A stretch of 64,000 nt of DNA from Chloroflexota bacterium (GTDB taxonomy: Bacteria > Chloroflexota > Dehalococcoidia > Lucifugimonadales > Lucifugimonadaceae): positions 62,001-126,000 of the forward strand of contig VXSB01000013.1 of assembly GCA_009838175.1 (NCBI GenBank), read 5' to 3'. The translations under genes were made by a program, and so were the position numbers. Shown one piece after another: positions 55,041 to 64,000 of the stretch. The notes under the pieces are model-generated. The model was given only the letters and a program-made list of their open reading frames with translations, made no database searches and was not told where the DNA came from. How positions within the stretch are numbered: the first letter of the stretch is position 1; every line of letters begins with the position of its first letter.

Positions 55041-55972
55041 CTCTTCACAACATCCAAACCGTAGTAACTCACCTCAGAATACGTCCGATAGCCCGCCGAT
55101 TCGTAGATCCGGCGTGCCGGGGGATTTTCTGAATCAACATCCAGCACCAGCGCTGTCGCTCCATGCGCGATCAGTCGTTCGACACCCGCATTGAAGATCG
55201 TCCAACCCAATCGCTTTCCACGCATACTTGGGTGAACACCGACCATCTCGACGCGTCCATCGCCTTCGCTGAGCGTGATCCAGTTGTACCCGACTATCTT
55301 GCCATCCGACGCATCTGCCGAAACGACTATTGGCGCAAAACCGTTCCGATCGGCATCAGCGGCTGTACGATCGGCGATTTCTTCAACAGTATTCGGCGAA
55401 AAACCCCAACTGCTGCTGAAACATGCATTGTGCAGATCGGTAACAGAGGTAGCTTCAACAGCGTCGGACATATCGGCATCACGAACTATGAATCCGGGAG
55501 GGGCAGGGGAATCAGGCAGTTCGACTTGTGAAACGTCGACGCGCATCTTGAGGACAGTCCGAACCACACTGAATCCTGCGGCTTCAAGTGCATCAACGAT
55601 CGATTTCGATTCGGTGTCCCGAACCGCAACGTGAATCTCGAACCGATCCTGATCCGAGAGTTCCTGGGCGCGTGTGACACCGTCTTGAAGCAACGAACCC
55701 AAGGAATCGTCACGCCCCTCGACAGTAGCCAATCCAACGAGAATCCTACCGATATTCAACTCCGGTTCGACCAACGCATACCCAACCGGCATATCGTCTT
55801 CATACCCAATCGACCATCGCCCCAGATCCGGATCCAAGCGTGAGTTGTCGAGCGTCGCCACAAGCGTTGCTTCATCCGTCAGCGGCCACTCACGGTGTCC
55901 ATGAGGACCCGCCGCGCGTAGGATTCGAAACAGTTCGGGTACCCCATGGCGCGTGATTGTGCGAATTTCCAT
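55037..55972 (-). CDS. Tandem-GNAT acetyltransferase, MshD-like
   Basis: 311 residues with two GNAT units. The N-terminal unit (1-150) is degenerate; the C-terminal unit (160-311) has VEMVGVHPSMRGKRLGWTIF (acetyl-CoA binding R/Q-x-x-G-x-G/A loop) and ALVLDVDSENPPARRIYESA followed by GYRTY. Such two-domain arrangement and the LDVDSENPPA segment are like mycothiol synthase MshD. Convergent with the GH15 gene and divergent from the ilv operon leader. Confidence 0.8.
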   Translation of the reverse strand: MEIRTITRHGVPELFRILRAAGPHGHREWPLTDEATLVATLDNSRLDPDLGRWSIGYEDDMPVGYALVEPELNIGRILVGLATVEGRDDSLGSLLQDGVTRAQELSDQDRFEIHVAVRDTESKSIVDALEAAGFSVVRTVLKMRVDVSQVELPDSPAPPGFIVRDADMSDAVEATSVTDLHNACFSSSWGFSPNTVEEIADRTAADADRNGFAPIVVSADASDGKIVGYNWITLSEGDGRVEMVGVHPSMRGKRLGWTIFNAGVERLIAHGATALVLDVDSENPPARRIYESAGYRTYSEVSYYGLDVVKS

Positions 55973-56000
55973 TTCTAATCGAGTTGCCTAGCAGGGTGTT

Positions 56001-56028
56001 TTGCGAAATCCGTAACGTGTGGCATAAT
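56001..56028 (+). promoter_or_regulatory. Promoter of the ilv-leu operon
   Basis: -35 TTGCGA (56001-56006), 16-base spacer, -10 CATAAT (56023-56028). Transcription would begin near 56035, just before the T-box leader. The -35 TTGCGn resembles that of the peptide-transporter promoter at 18737. Confidence 0.55.
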
Positions 56029-56060
56029 TGATGTGCACACTAGCAAATGCTAATGCTATG

Positions 56061-56336
56061 AACGGGAGCAGTACCACGGTCCCGATAGCGAAAGAGAGCA
56101 TCCGGTGGCTGTAAAGGATGCGCATCGTCCGTGGGAACTCGCCCGGGAGCTCGTGACCTGAACCTCCCAACTGCCCAATCGGGTTCGCAGGATTCATAGG
56201 GTTGCGCGGATCGGCTACGTTAATAGTCGTAAATCAAGCGGGTTGATAATCGGGCAATTGGCTCGATAAGCAACCAAGTAAGGTGGTACCGCGGGTTAGT
56301 CCTCGTCCTTTCAAGTAATGGACGGGGATTTTTCTT
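56061..56336 (+). promoter_or_regulatory. T-box leader with leucine (CUC) specifier
   Basis: tRNA-sensing riboswitch. Stem I: CGGG (56063-56066) pairs with CCCG (56142-56145) and CCACGG (56074-56079) with CCGTGG (56129-56134); the internal loop has AGCAGTA on one side and GAA-CTC-G on the other, so the specifier codon is CTC (56138-56140), leucine. Further up, AGAGAG, then GCATCC/GGATGC closing a GGTGG-containing apical loop. The T-box sequence AGGTGGTACCGCG is at 56280-56293, then the terminator at 56300. Uncharged tRNA-Leu should favour read-through into ilvB. The gap 55973-56405 has no gene; a minus-strand frame at 55988-56197 is a shadow of this RNA. Confidence 0.92.
56300..56336 (+). terminator. 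T-box regulated terminator
   Basis: TCCTCGTCC (56300-56308) pairs with GGACGGGGA (56320-56328; one G-U pair), followed by TTTTTCTT. It lies right after the T-box sequence and would be disrupted by the antiterminator when uncharged tRNA binds. Confidence 0.88.
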
Positions 56337-56405
56337 ATTGGCTGAAAATCAACGCTGCAACCGAATGGCGCACCGAATGATGCGTCCAAAGATACAAGAA
56401 GCGAC

Positions 56406-58097
56406 ATGGGTAAGAAACTAACAGGCGGCGACATAGTCTGCGAAGCGCTCCTCAACGAGGGTGTCGACATCGTGTTCGGCCTTCCCGGCGGCGCTATCCT
56501 GCCGCTCTACGGAGTGCTGGGCAGGTATCCGGAACTGCGTCACGTGCTTGTACGACACGAACAGGGTGCCGCTCACGCCGCCGACGGTTACGCACGCGCA
56601 TCCGGCAAAGTCGGTGTCGCATTCGCCACTTCTGGACCGGGTGCCACGAACCTGATCACCGGTCTCGCCACCGCGATGATGGATTCAGTGCCCATCGTCG
56701 CTATCACCGGGCAGGTCGGACGCGCCGCAATCGGTACCGACGCTTTCCAAGAAACCGACATCACCGGCGCGACGCTTCCCGTCACCAAGCACAACTACCT
56801 GATAACCCGCGTCGAAGACATCGGACCAACCATCCACGAAGCCTTCCACATCGCTCGCACCGGCCGTCCCGGTCCAGTCCTCATCGACATCCCCAAAGAT
56901 GTGATGCAGGAAGAAGGTTCATACGACCACGAGCGTGACCGCAAGATCAAACTCCCTGGATACCGCATTCCGACGACGGCACCAGACTACCAGATCGATG
57001 CCGCTGTCGAACTCATCAACGAATCCGAGCGCCCGGTATTCCTCGCTGGCCACGGTGTTATCATCTCGCGCGCTTTCGACGAACTGCGAGAACTCGCCGA
57101 GAAGGCGCAAATTCCAGTCGTTACTACACTGCTGGGCATCTCCGGCTTCCCCGAGAACCACCCGCTTCACGTCGGATTCCCCGGCATGCACGGCGAAGCT
57201 TATGCCAGCCTCGCGCTTGACGACTCCGATCTGATCATCGCCGCAGGCAGCCGCTTCGATGACCGCATCGTCGGCAACGTCAACGAATTCGCCACCCGAT
57301 CAAAGAAGATACACATCGACATCGACCCGGCCGAGATCGGAAAAACGGTCCAAGTCGATGCCTCTGTCGTCGGCAACCTCAAGCACGTCCTAGGGCAAAT
57401 TATCCCGAAAGTTGATCGCGTCTCGCGACCTGAATGGATTCGCCACGTCGAGCAGCTGAAGTCAGATCACCCTTCTCTGCATATCCCCGAAACCGGAAAC
57501 CTGTCTGGTCAACACGTTGTGCGTGGATTGTCCAACGTCACGAATGGCAAGGCGATCATCTGCACCGGCGTAGGACAGCACCAGATGTGGGCCGCTCAGC
57601 ACTACAAGTTCACCGAGGCTAACACATGGCTCTGCTCCGGCGGACTCGGAACTATGGGCTACGAAGTGCCCTCCGCGATCGGCGCGCAACTGGCGTTGCC
57701 CGAAGCGCTGGTCTGGTCCATCTGCGGCGACGGTGGATTCCAGATGACGATGATGGAACTCGCGACCGCAGTCGAAAATCGGCTTCCGGTCAAGTACGCC
57801 ATCTTGAACAACAACCACTTGGGCATGATCACCCAGTGGCAAGAGCTCTTCTACATGGGCGACACACAAGCCGATGCCTACACCGCCAACCCCGACTTTG
57901 TGAAGCTGGCAGAGGCGTTCGGCATGAAGGGTATGCGCGTCGAGGAGATCGACGACGTAGAGGACGCCATCGAAGAGGCCAACGCCTATCCCGGCCCCGT
58001 CATCGTCGATTTTGTCATCGAAAAAGTCGAACACGTTTACCCAATGATCCCTGCCGGCGGAAGCATCAAGGATCTGATGGAGGATACGAGGGTCTGA
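56406..58097 (+). CDS. ilvB: Acetolactate synthase, large (catalytic) subunit
   Basis: ThDP-dependent enzyme for the first common step of Val/Leu/Ile synthesis. 563 residues. The N-terminal GVDIVFGLPGGAILPLY with catalytic Glu in VRHEQGAAHAADGYARASGK, the FAD-linked middle domain with GSRFDDRIVGN, and the ThDP motif SICGDGGFQMTMMELATAVENRLPV (in outline GDGGFQM...N) ending in NNNHLGMITQWQELFY are present. First gene of the T-box operon; ilvN starts one base after its stop. Confidence 0.97.
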   Translation: MGKKLTGGDIVCEALLNEGVDIVFGLPGGAILPLYGVLGRYPELRHVLVRHEQGAAHAADGYARASGKVGVAFATSGPGATNLITGLATAMMDSVPIVAITGQVGRAAIGTDAFQETDITGATLPVTKHNYLITRVEDIGPTIHEAFHIARTGRPGPVLIDIPKDVMQEEGSYDHERDRKIKLPGYRIPTTAPDYQIDAAVELINESERPVFLAGHGVIISRAFDELRELAEKAQIPVVTTLLGISGFPENHPLHVGFPGMHGEAYASLALDDSDLIIAAGSRFDDRIVGNVNEFATRSKKIHIDIDPAEIGKTVQVDASVVGNLKHVLGQIIPKVDRVSRPEWIRHVEQLKSDHPSLHIPETGNLSGQHVVRGLSNVTNGKAIICTGVGQHQMWAAQHYKFTEANTWLCSGGLGTMGYEVPSAIGAQLALPEALVWSICGDGGFQMTMMELATAVENRLPVKYAILNNNHLGMITQWQELFYMGDTQADAYTANPDFVKLAEAFGMKGMRVEEIDDVEDAIEEANAYPGPVIVDFVIEKVEHVYPMIPAGGSIKDLMEDTRV

Positions 58098-58098
58098 C

Positions 58099-58698
58099 AT
58101 GACTTCTCAATCGAAATTCGAAGCTCGCACCGTCACCGCTCTGGTCGAAGATCGACCAGGCGTCTTGGCACGCATCGCCGGCCTATGCCGCCGCCGCGGA
58201 CTCAACATCGCCAGTCTCGCAGTTGGCCACTCCGAGCAACCGGGCTTGTCACGCCTCACGTTCGTGCTCGAAGGACCGCCGGGAGTCGTCAACCACTGCG
58301 CCGCGCAGCTGGAACGTCTAGTCAATGTCATCGAAGCGAAAGACATTACCAACAAAAACCATATCTGGCGCGAACTCGCACTCGTCAAAGTCGCGACCAG
58401 CAAGGAGACGCGCGTTGAACTGCTTGAGCTGAGTCGCGTCTTCCGCGCCAATGTCATCGACATCGGTGTTGACAGCATGACTTTCGAACTGACCGGCGGG
58501 CGCGAAAAGATCGACTCGCTGATTACACTCTTGTCTCCATTCGGCATCAAGGAGGTGATGCGGACGGGCCGTGTGGCGGTCCTCCGCAGTACCCTCTTTG
58601 AAGGCGAAGACGATGGCGAGTTCCAAGCGACCCGCAACTGGGTCAATGGACTGCAACACGAATACCACTTCGAGCCGGGAGTCTCCGGCAGCGTGTAG
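58099..58698 (+). CDS. ilvN: Acetolactate synthase, small (regulatory) subunit
   Basis: 199 residues. N-terminal ACT domain ([48 protein letters not shown]) and a C-terminal ALS_SS domain ([51 protein letters not shown]). It confers valine feedback on IlvB in known systems. Starts one base after ilvB. Confidence 0.96.
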   Translation: MTSQSKFEARTVTALVEDRPGVLARIAGLCRRRGLNIASLAVGHSEQPGLSRLTFVLEGPPGVVNHCAAQLERLVNVIEAKDITNKNHIWRELALVKVATSKETRVELLELSRVFRANVIDIGVDSMTFELTGGREKIDSLITLLSPFGIKEVMRTGRVAVLRSTLFEGEDDGEFQATRNWVNGLQHEYHFEPGVSGSV

Positions 58699-58759
58699 AA
58701 GGTTTCTAGAACGAGAACTTCTGCTTAACACCAAAAACCTAGGAAGGTCAATCAACCAA

Positions 58760-59758
58760 ATGCCAAAGCTTTACTACGATGCGGACATCGACGATTCGCC
58801 GCTGCGTGACAAGACCGTTGCCGTAATTGGATACGGTTCGCAAGGTCATGCGCACGCACTGAACCTAAAAGACAGTGGCTTCAACGTCGTCGTCGGGCTA
58901 TACGAAGGTAGCAAGAGCCGCGAGAAAGCTGAAGCGGACGGTTTGGAAGTCTTGAGCAACGCCGAGGCGGCGAAGCGCGCCGATCTCATCTCGTTCTGCT
59001 TACCGGACACCATCCAGGGCGGAGTGTTCCGCGACGACGTCGAGCCGAATCTCGAGGCTGGCAAGACCCTCTTGTTTGCTCACGGCTTCACGATCTTCTA
59101 CGAGCAGATCAAACCCGCGGAAGATATCGATGTCGTGATGATCGCCCCGAAAGCCCCGGGTCACCGTGTCCGCGCTGTCTACGAGCGCGGTTTGGGTGTT
59201 CCGTGTTTGGTTGCAATCCATCAAGATGCGTCTGGCAATGCGATGACCAACGCGCTGGCGTACGGAAAAGGCGTCGGAGGGGGACGCGCCGGCATACTGA
59301 CCACCACGTTCAAAGAAGAGACCGAAACTGATCTTTTCGGTGAGCAGGCGGTTCTTTGTGGCGGTGTCACCCAGCTTATCAAGATGGGTTACGAGGTGCT
59401 GACCGAGGCGGGTTACCAGCCCGAATCGGCCTACTTCGAGGTGTTGCACGAACTCAAACTCATCGTCGACCTCATATACCAAGGCGGCCTCGAGTACATG
59501 CGCTACTCGGTCAGCGAAACGGCCGAGTACGGCGACTACAGCCGGGGACCGGAAATCATCGACGAGGACGTGAAGGAGAACATGCGTCGCGTCCTCGAAG
59601 ACATCCAATCCGGACGCTTCGCTCGAGAATGGATCGCCGAGAACGACGAAGGCCTCTACCGCTTCAACCAGATGCGTAAAGAAAACCTCGAGCACCCGGT
59701 TGAGAAGGTCGGCAAGGAACTACGCGCCATGATGCCATGGCTCGAGTCCACAACCTAG
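58760..59758 (+). CDS. ilvC: Ketol-acid reductoisomerase
   Basis: Mg- and NAD(P)H-dependent isomeroreductase, second common step of branched-chain synthesis. 332 residues, class I length. [65 protein letters not shown] and metal-binding [16 protein letters not shown] are intact. The loop after the Rossmann glycines reads [15 protein letters not shown], with Ser/Arg residues of the NADPH type. ATG at 58760, preceded by AGGAAGG; the frame opens further upstream inside ilvN. Confidence 0.96.
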   Translation: MPKLYYDADIDDSPLRDKTVAVIGYGSQGHAHALNLKDSGFNVVVGLYEGSKSREKAEADGLEVLSNAEAAKRADLISFCLPDTIQGGVFRDDVEPNLEAGKTLLFAHGFTIFYEQIKPAEDIDVVMIAPKAPGHRVRAVYERGLGVPCLVAIHQDASGNAMTNALAYGKGVGGGRAGILTTTFKEETETDLFGEQAVLCGGVTQLIKMGYEVLTEAGYQPESAYFEVLHELKLIVDLIYQGGLEYMRYSVSETAEYGDYSRGPEIIDEDVKENMRRVLEDIQSGRFAREWIAENDEGLYRFNQMRKENLEHPVEKVGKELRAMMPWLESTT

Positions 59759-59827
59759 CCGGGTGGACCTAGACACATTCAGCCGTTTCAGATGCTCCGC
59801 TACTTGCTGGAGCATAGGAGCGACAAC

Positions 59828-61399
59828 ATGACCACACAAACAGTAAACAAAGCAGACCAAGTAATCATCTTCGATACAACGCTGCGCGATGGCGAGCAAT
59901 CGGCGGGCGCTGGATTAACCGTCGGCGAAAAAATCAGGATTGCCCATCAGCTCGCAAGGCTCAACGTCGATGTGATCGAAGCTGGTTTCGCTGGCAGCTC
60001 ACCCGGTGACTTCGAAGCGGTTCGACGAATCGCTCACGAGGTCGAAGGTCCCGTGATCTGCTCATTGGCTCGAGCCGTAGATTCAGATATCGAAGCCGCA
60101 GCGCGCGCCATCGAAGGCGCAGCCAAGCCACGCATTCACACCTTCATCTCCTCGTCGGACGTGCATCTGATGCACCAGATGCGACGGGATCGCGAGACGA
60201 TCATGAACATGGCCGTCGAAGCAGTCGAAAAGGCAAAACAATACACCGACGACGTCGAGTTCTCTCCCATGGATGCCACGCGCACCGCGCCGGAGTATCT
60301 CTACGCCATCTTGGAAGCCGCGATCAACGCCGGCGCGACAACCGTCAACGTGCCGGATACCGTCGGATACTCCAACCCAGTAGAGTTTGGAGCGCTGATA
60401 AAAGGCGTCTTCGAAAACGTCTCTAACATCGACAGCGCGGTCGTAAGCGTTCACTGCCACAACGACCTCGGCATGTCGGTGGCTAACTCTCTGGCTGCAA
60501 TCGAAAACGGCGCACGTCAGATAGAAGGTTGCGTCAACGGCCTAGGCGAACGGGCCGGTAATGCCGCACTGGAAGAAGTGATGATGGCGATTGAAACCCG
60601 TCCGGACCACTATCGCGTTTGGACCGGTGTCAACATCCGCGAGATCAACCCGACGAGTCGCATGATCAGCAGCATCTTCGGCTTCCCGGTGCAGTACAAC
60701 AAGGCAATCGTCGGACAAAACGCATTCCGACACTCATCCGGAATCCATCAGGATGGCTACCTGAAAGAGCGTACGACCTTCGAGATCATGCGCCCCGAAG
60801 ATGTCGGTTGGCGCGGCGAGGCCCTAGTCTTGGGCAAACTGTCCGGACGCGCAGGTCTGCGATCTCGATTAAGCGATCTTGGCTACCAACTCTCCGACGA
60901 CGAATTGAGCGATGTGTTCATCGCGTTCAAGGACTTGGCTGACAACAAGCGCGAGGTCACCGACGCCGATCTGGAAGCGTTGATGCGCGAGCAGCATCGC
61001 TACGCCGATACCAATCGCCGATACAAACTAGGCAAAGTCCGAGTGGTCTGCGGCAACGATGATATGCCGACAGCCGACGTGTCGATGACGACTCCTGACG
61101 ACCACGCCCGAAACGCATCCGCCGAAGGTACCGGTCCCGTCGACGCCGTATGCAAAGCCATCGATTCAATCATCGACATCAATGTCGACTTGACCGAATT
61201 TTCGGTAAGCTCGGTAACCGAAGGTATCGACGCTTTAGGCGAAGTTACCATCCGCATCGACCACGAAGGCTCTACCTACTCTGGCCGCGGCTCAGACACC
61301 GACATCGTGGTTGCATCCGCTAAAGCCTACGTGAACGCGATTAACCGCGCCTTGATGATCAACGAACTGGACAGCCACCCGGTCACCGGAACGGTTTAA
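59828..61399 (+). CDS. leuA: 2-Isopropylmalate synthase
   Basis: Condenses acetyl-CoA with 2-ketoisovalerate, first committed step to leucine. 523 residues: HMGL-type barrel with FDTTLRDGEQSAGAGLTVGE, metal-binding HCHNDLGMSVANSLAAIENG, NGLGERAGNAALEEVMMAI, then a linker and the C-terminal LeuA regulatory domain (about 400-515) expected to bind leucine. The ATG at 59828 follows TAGGAGCG; an upstream start at 59792 is less likely. A leucine-specific T-box on the operon agrees with this content. Confidence 0.95.
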   Translation: MTTQTVNKADQVIIFDTTLRDGEQSAGAGLTVGEKIRIAHQLARLNVDVIEAGFAGSSPGDFEAVRRIAHEVEGPVICSLARAVDSDIEAAARAIEGAAKPRIHTFISSSDVHLMHQMRRDRETIMNMAVEAVEKAKQYTDDVEFSPMDATRTAPEYLYAILEAAINAGATTVNVPDTVGYSNPVEFGALIKGVFENVSNIDSAVVSVHCHNDLGMSVANSLAAIENGARQIEGCVNGLGERAGNAALEEVMMAIETRPDHYRVWTGVNIREINPTSRMISSIFGFPVQYNKAIVGQNAFRHSSGIHQDGYLKERTTFEIMRPEDVGWRGEALVLGKLSGRAGLRSRLSDLGYQLSDDELSDVFIAFKDLADNKREVTDADLEALMREQHRYADTNRRYKLGKVRVVCGNDDMPTADVSMTTPDDHARNASAEGTGPVDAVCKAIDSIIDINVDLTEFSVSSVTEGIDALGEVTIRIDHEGSTYSGRGSDTDIVVASAKAYVNAINRALMINELDSHPVTGTV

Positions 61400-61447
61400 G
61401 CTTCAGTAACACGATCCACTTCCAGCGCCCTGAGGACATAAGCCCGG

Positions 61448-61903
61448 ATGATTCTCCTGGGACGAAGAACCGCGACCACCGAAAGAGAGAAACGATATAG
61501 GCGAACCAACCGAAAGACCTATGTCGTTGAAATCCTGCTGGTATTTGCGGTTTCGCTCTTGGCCGAATTTGCGTTCGACCGACTCGGACTAACCGGGCCT
61601 TGGGTCGATCTTGGTCTCACGGCGTTATTGTTATTCTTAGTCGGTCGGGCGTTCGCAGGGCGTTCGCACGATATTGGCAGAACCGATAACTGGACGCTGA
61701 TACCAATCGTCCTTTTCTCAGCCGGTTGGCTAGTGCCAGTATTCTGGGACGGAGCTCCAGCTTGGGTCGAGATCTCTGGGCGATTGATTTGGGTGTTGGC
61801 ATTGATCTCGCCCGTCCTGTTCAAAGGCGATGAAGGCGAAAATCAATTCGGTTCGCCGCCAGAAAACGCGATCGAGTGGAAAGTCATAGCAAACGTTGGT
61901 TGA
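61448..61903 (+). CDS. DUF805-like small membrane protein
   Basis: 151 residues with four hydrophobic segments (about 27-44, 53-70, 88-104, 110-126) after an Arg/Lys-rich N-terminus. The spacing GRSHDIGRTDNWTLIPIVLF and the final FKGDEGENQFGSPPEN match the DUF805 pattern (RRLHDxGxSGWW ... KGxxGxNxYGxxP). Function unknown. It is inserted between leuA and leuC on the same strand, 48 bases after leuA and 57 bases before leuC, and is likely cotranscribed. Confidence 0.7.
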   Translation: MILLGRRTATTEREKRYRRTNRKTYVVEILLVFAVSLLAEFAFDRLGLTGPWVDLGLTALLLFLVGRAFAGRSHDIGRTDNWTLIPIVLFSAGWLVPVFWDGAPAWVEISGRLIWVLALISPVLFKGDEGENQFGSPPENAIEWKVIANVG

Positions 61904-61960
61904 CACGCCGCACTGCCGGGCCGTGCGCCCAGCGAAACCAAATAACGCAAAGGTTTGAAG

Positions 61961-63364
61961 ATGCCGAAGACGATGTTCGAAAAGATCTGGGACACACATC
62001 TCGTCGCCGAACCCGAAGGCGAGCCTGCAATCCTCTATATCGATCTGCACTTGGTCCACGAGGTCACTTCGCCGCAGGCGTTTGAGGGACTGCGGTTGAC
62101 TGGTCGCAAAGTGCGACGCCCCGATCTGACGATATCAACGGTAGACCACAACGTCCCGACCGATGAGACGCGCACCGAGGTCATCAAGGACCCTATTGCA
62201 CGGCAACAGGTCGAAGCCCTCCGCCAGAACTGCACCGACTTCGGCGTGACCCTCTACGACGTCGATTCGAGCGCGCAAGGCATCGTCCACGTCATCGGCC
62301 CAGAGCAAGGTTACACCCAGCCCGGAATGACCATCGTTTGCGGCGACTCGCACACTTCGACACACGGCGCATTCGGTTCCCTAGCGTTTGGGATCGGCAC
62401 CTCAGAGGTCGAACACGTACTAGCCACGCAGACCCTACGCCAACGTACGCCTAAGACCATGGAAGTTCGTTTCAACGGCGAATTGCCAGTCGGCGTCTCC
62501 GCCAAAGACATGATCCTAGCCACGATCGGGCAGATGGGGACCGCAGGAGGCACCGGGCACGTAATCGAGTACACCGGCGAGGCCATACGCGACCTCAACA
62601 TGGAAGGTCGCATGACCATCTGCAACATGACCATCGAGGGCGGAGCCCGCGCCGGAATGATCGCTCCCGACGACACGACATTCAAGTGGATGCGCGGCCG
62701 CAAGTTCGTGCCGCAAGGCGATGACTTCGATGCCGCCGCCGCCGAGTGGAGCCAAATCGTTACCGACGACGGAGCCGAGTACGACACCTTGGTCGAGATC
62801 GATTGCGAAAGCCTAGAACCTTTCATCAGTTGGGGCACCAATCCCGGTCAAGTCGCTCGGGTGTCAGAATCGGTTCCCGGCCCCGACGATTTCGACGATC
62901 CTGCCGAACAGGAGTCAGCCGAACGCGCACTTGAGTACATGGCGCTCGATGCCGGTACTGCTATGCAGGACATCCGGCTAGACCGAGTCTTTATCGGCTC
63001 TTGCACCAACGCACGACTCGAAGACCTCCGCGCGGCAGCGTCGATCATCCAAGGAAAACGTGTTGCCGAAGGCGTTCGAGCTCAAGTGATGCCAGGTTCA
63101 ACACTGACCAAGTGGGCCGCCGAAAAGGAAGGCATATCCGAAATCTTCAAAGACGCCGGATTCGAGTGGCGAGAATCTGGTTGCTCGATGTGCTTAGGCA
63201 TGAACCCCGACATCCTGGTACCCGGCGAACGATGCGCCTCGACTTCGAACCGCAACTTCGAAGGTCGCCAAGGCAAAGGCGGACGTACCCATCTGGTGAG
63301 CCCCGAGATGGCCGCCGCCGCCGCGATCGCTGGCCACTTCGTTGATGTCCGCGACTGGGATTGA
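61961..63364 (+). CDS. leuC: 3-Isopropylmalate dehydratase, large subunit
   Basis: Aconitase-family [4Fe-4S] enzyme that isomerises isopropylmalate. 467 residues: [56 protein letters not shown], and cluster cysteines in [16 protein letters not shown] and [12 protein letters not shown]-terminus [23 protein letters not shown] at 61961 chosen to give the usual [10 protein letters not shown] start; a TTG at 61955 is in frame. The small subunit leuD is not next in the window, an unusual gap in the leuCD order. Confidence 0.95.
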   Translation: MPKTMFEKIWDTHLVAEPEGEPAILYIDLHLVHEVTSPQAFEGLRLTGRKVRRPDLTISTVDHNVPTDETRTEVIKDPIARQQVEALRQNCTDFGVTLYDVDSSAQGIVHVIGPEQGYTQPGMTIVCGDSHTSTHGAFGSLAFGIGTSEVEHVLATQTLRQRTPKTMEVRFNGELPVGVSAKDMILATIGQMGTAGGTGHVIEYTGEAIRDLNMEGRMTICNMTIEGGARAGMIAPDDTTFKWMRGRKFVPQGDDFDAAAAEWSQIVTDDGAEYDTLVEIDCESLEPFISWGTNPGQVARVSESVPGPDDFDDPAEQESAERALEYMALDAGTAMQDIRLDRVFIGSCTNARLEDLRAAASIIQGKRVAEGVRAQVMPGSTLTKWAAEKEGISEIFKDAGFEWRESGCSMCLGMNPDILVPGERCASTSNRNFEGRQGKGGRTHLVSPEMAAAAAIAGHFVDVRDWD

Positions 63365-63389
63365 TGCGCATTTCGCTCCTCGCTAAGCC

Positions 63390-64000
63390 GTGACCAGACC
63401 ACCAGAAGATTCGGACTCACGCGGCTCAGATTCTGGTACCGATTCGCCCGGAGACGAAACAAACCCATCAAGCAGCATCTACCGTCGTCCGCGACGGAGA
63501 GGCGGCGGAGAATCTGATCTCCGTTCCGAGATGCGTGATTCGGACTCGACACCAACTTCGAACCAAGAATCAGATCCTGAACGCACCGGCGGCATTTACG
63601 CTCCTCCGCGGCGTCGTAGTGTTCGGCGAGATTCCGACGATTCGAAGCCTGGGATTTTCTCGCGTCTCACCGGTCGCCACCGCCTAGACGAAATCCGCGA
63701 AGCCCGTTACGAACCATACACCTACGAGAGCAACGAACAGAACCTTAAATGGACCGCCATCGCCATGGGCGTATGGTGCCTCGCCATCGTTTGGCTCGCA
63801 CTCACCGACTTCAGTAACTCCAACCGATATCAAGACTGGGTAGACGATGGCATAACGGACATTCCTCCAACCGCCGATATCGGCCAACAAATCGAATCCG
63901 CCCGCGCCTACGCCCAACGCGTCGGTGGAGAAGAATTCAGATGCGCGTTTTTGGGACTGTCAGTTTCGTCCGACGAATGTCCGAACGGCGAGATGGACGC
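63390..64000 (+). CDS. Charged membrane protein, C-terminus beyond the window
   Basis: Starts with a GTG at 63390 and stays open to the last base (203 codons). Residues 1-110 are polar and rich in Arg, Asp and Ser, with two similar motifs, SSSIYRRPRRRGGG and TGGIYAPPRRRSVR. Residues about 118-138 (WTAIAMGVWCLAIVWLAL) are a membrane helix, and the part after it is probably outside. No family recognised. It lies 25 bases after leuC, so it may belong to the same transcript. Confidence 0.6.
   Translation, partial: MTRPPEDSDSRGSDSGTDSPGDETNPSSSIYRRPRRRGGGESDLRSEMRDSDSTPTSNQESDPERTGGIYAPPRRRSVRRDSDDSKPGIFSRLTGRHRLDEIREARYEPYTYESNEQNLKWTAIAMGVWCLAIVWLALTDFSNSNRYQDWVDDGITDIPPTADIGQQIESARAYAQRVGGEEFRCAFLGLSVSSDECPNGEMD

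Noticed and set aside
55988-56197. Small minus-strand frame of 69 codons with one hydrophobic stretch
   Set aside because: It runs through the ilv promoter and the T-box stem I, which are far better supported.
1-64000. tRNA, rRNA, integrase, transposase or phage genes
   Set aside because: Looked for in the intergenic gaps and among the reading frames; none was recognised, so no mobile element is claimed beyond short repeats.

Overview
The window reads as a chromosomal segment of a bacterium that I would place, by inference, in the Chloroflexota (Dehalococcoidia/SAR202-like). Grounds: peptide-binding lipoproteins whose anchor is followed by a long Glu-Val-Lys 'EVVKEVEV' linker, a mandelate-racemase-type enolase, high use of C-ending codons, a T-box leader on the branched-chain amino acid operon and numerous short palindromic dispersed repeats. 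No rRNA, tRNA, CRISPR array, insertion sequence or prophage was seen. Both ends cut genes: an RluA/RluD-type pseudouridine synthase on the left and a charged membrane protein on the right.

Layout. 1-5.4 kb: housekeeping genes (rluD-like, lspA, threonine aldolase, rarA, selA, coaE). 5.4-10.4 kb: a tightly overlapping MoxR ATPase - NUDIX - VWA protein operon resembling CbbQ/CbbO and NorQ/NorD, with no RuBisCO or NO reductase nearby. 10.6-11.8 kb: a surface protein ending in LPATGG plus a membrane anchor. 11.8-16.4 kb: a Gld-type ABC operon (ATPase, permease, GldG-like, DUF4340). 16.5-18.7 kb: cysteine desulfurase and a one-pass membrane protein. 18.7-27.3 kb: a dipeptide/oligopeptide ABC operon with two near-identical binding lipoproteins that carry traces of gene conversion. 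27.3-31.8 kb: mutS, two small genes and an enolase-superfamily enzyme.

32-41 kb is the accessory-looking part: two large secreted proteins on the minus strand, then a divergent single-chain histidine kinase/response regulator/winged-helix protein with visibly different codon usage. The 1218-residue surface protein shares a two-part C-terminal module with the LPATGG protein 20 kb away. This stretch is edged by dispersed palindromic repeats.

41-56 kb: ilvE, a membrane protein with a repeat inserted in frame, a PAP2-like protein lacking both catalytic histidines, a PIG-L deacetylase, glyA, an rpsF-ssb-rpsR-PPIase cluster, hom-thrC, an acetyltransferase, an MshA-like glycosyltransferase, a GH15 enzyme and a tandem-GNAT (MshD-like) protein. 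56-63.4 kb: promoter, T-box leader with a leucine CUC specifier, then ilvB-ilvN-ilvC-leuA-(DUF805 gene)-leuC. The amino-acid genes (ltaE, glyA, hom, thrC, ilvE, ilvBNC, leuAC) indicate synthesis of Thr, Gly/Ser and branched-chain amino acids; ilvD, leuB and leuD are not in the window.

I found no wholly new defence or mobile system. The best candidates for something undescribed are the shared surface-protein module with the neighbouring one-piece signalling protein, the MoxR-NUDIX-VWA operon and the coding-sequence-invading palindromic repeats.
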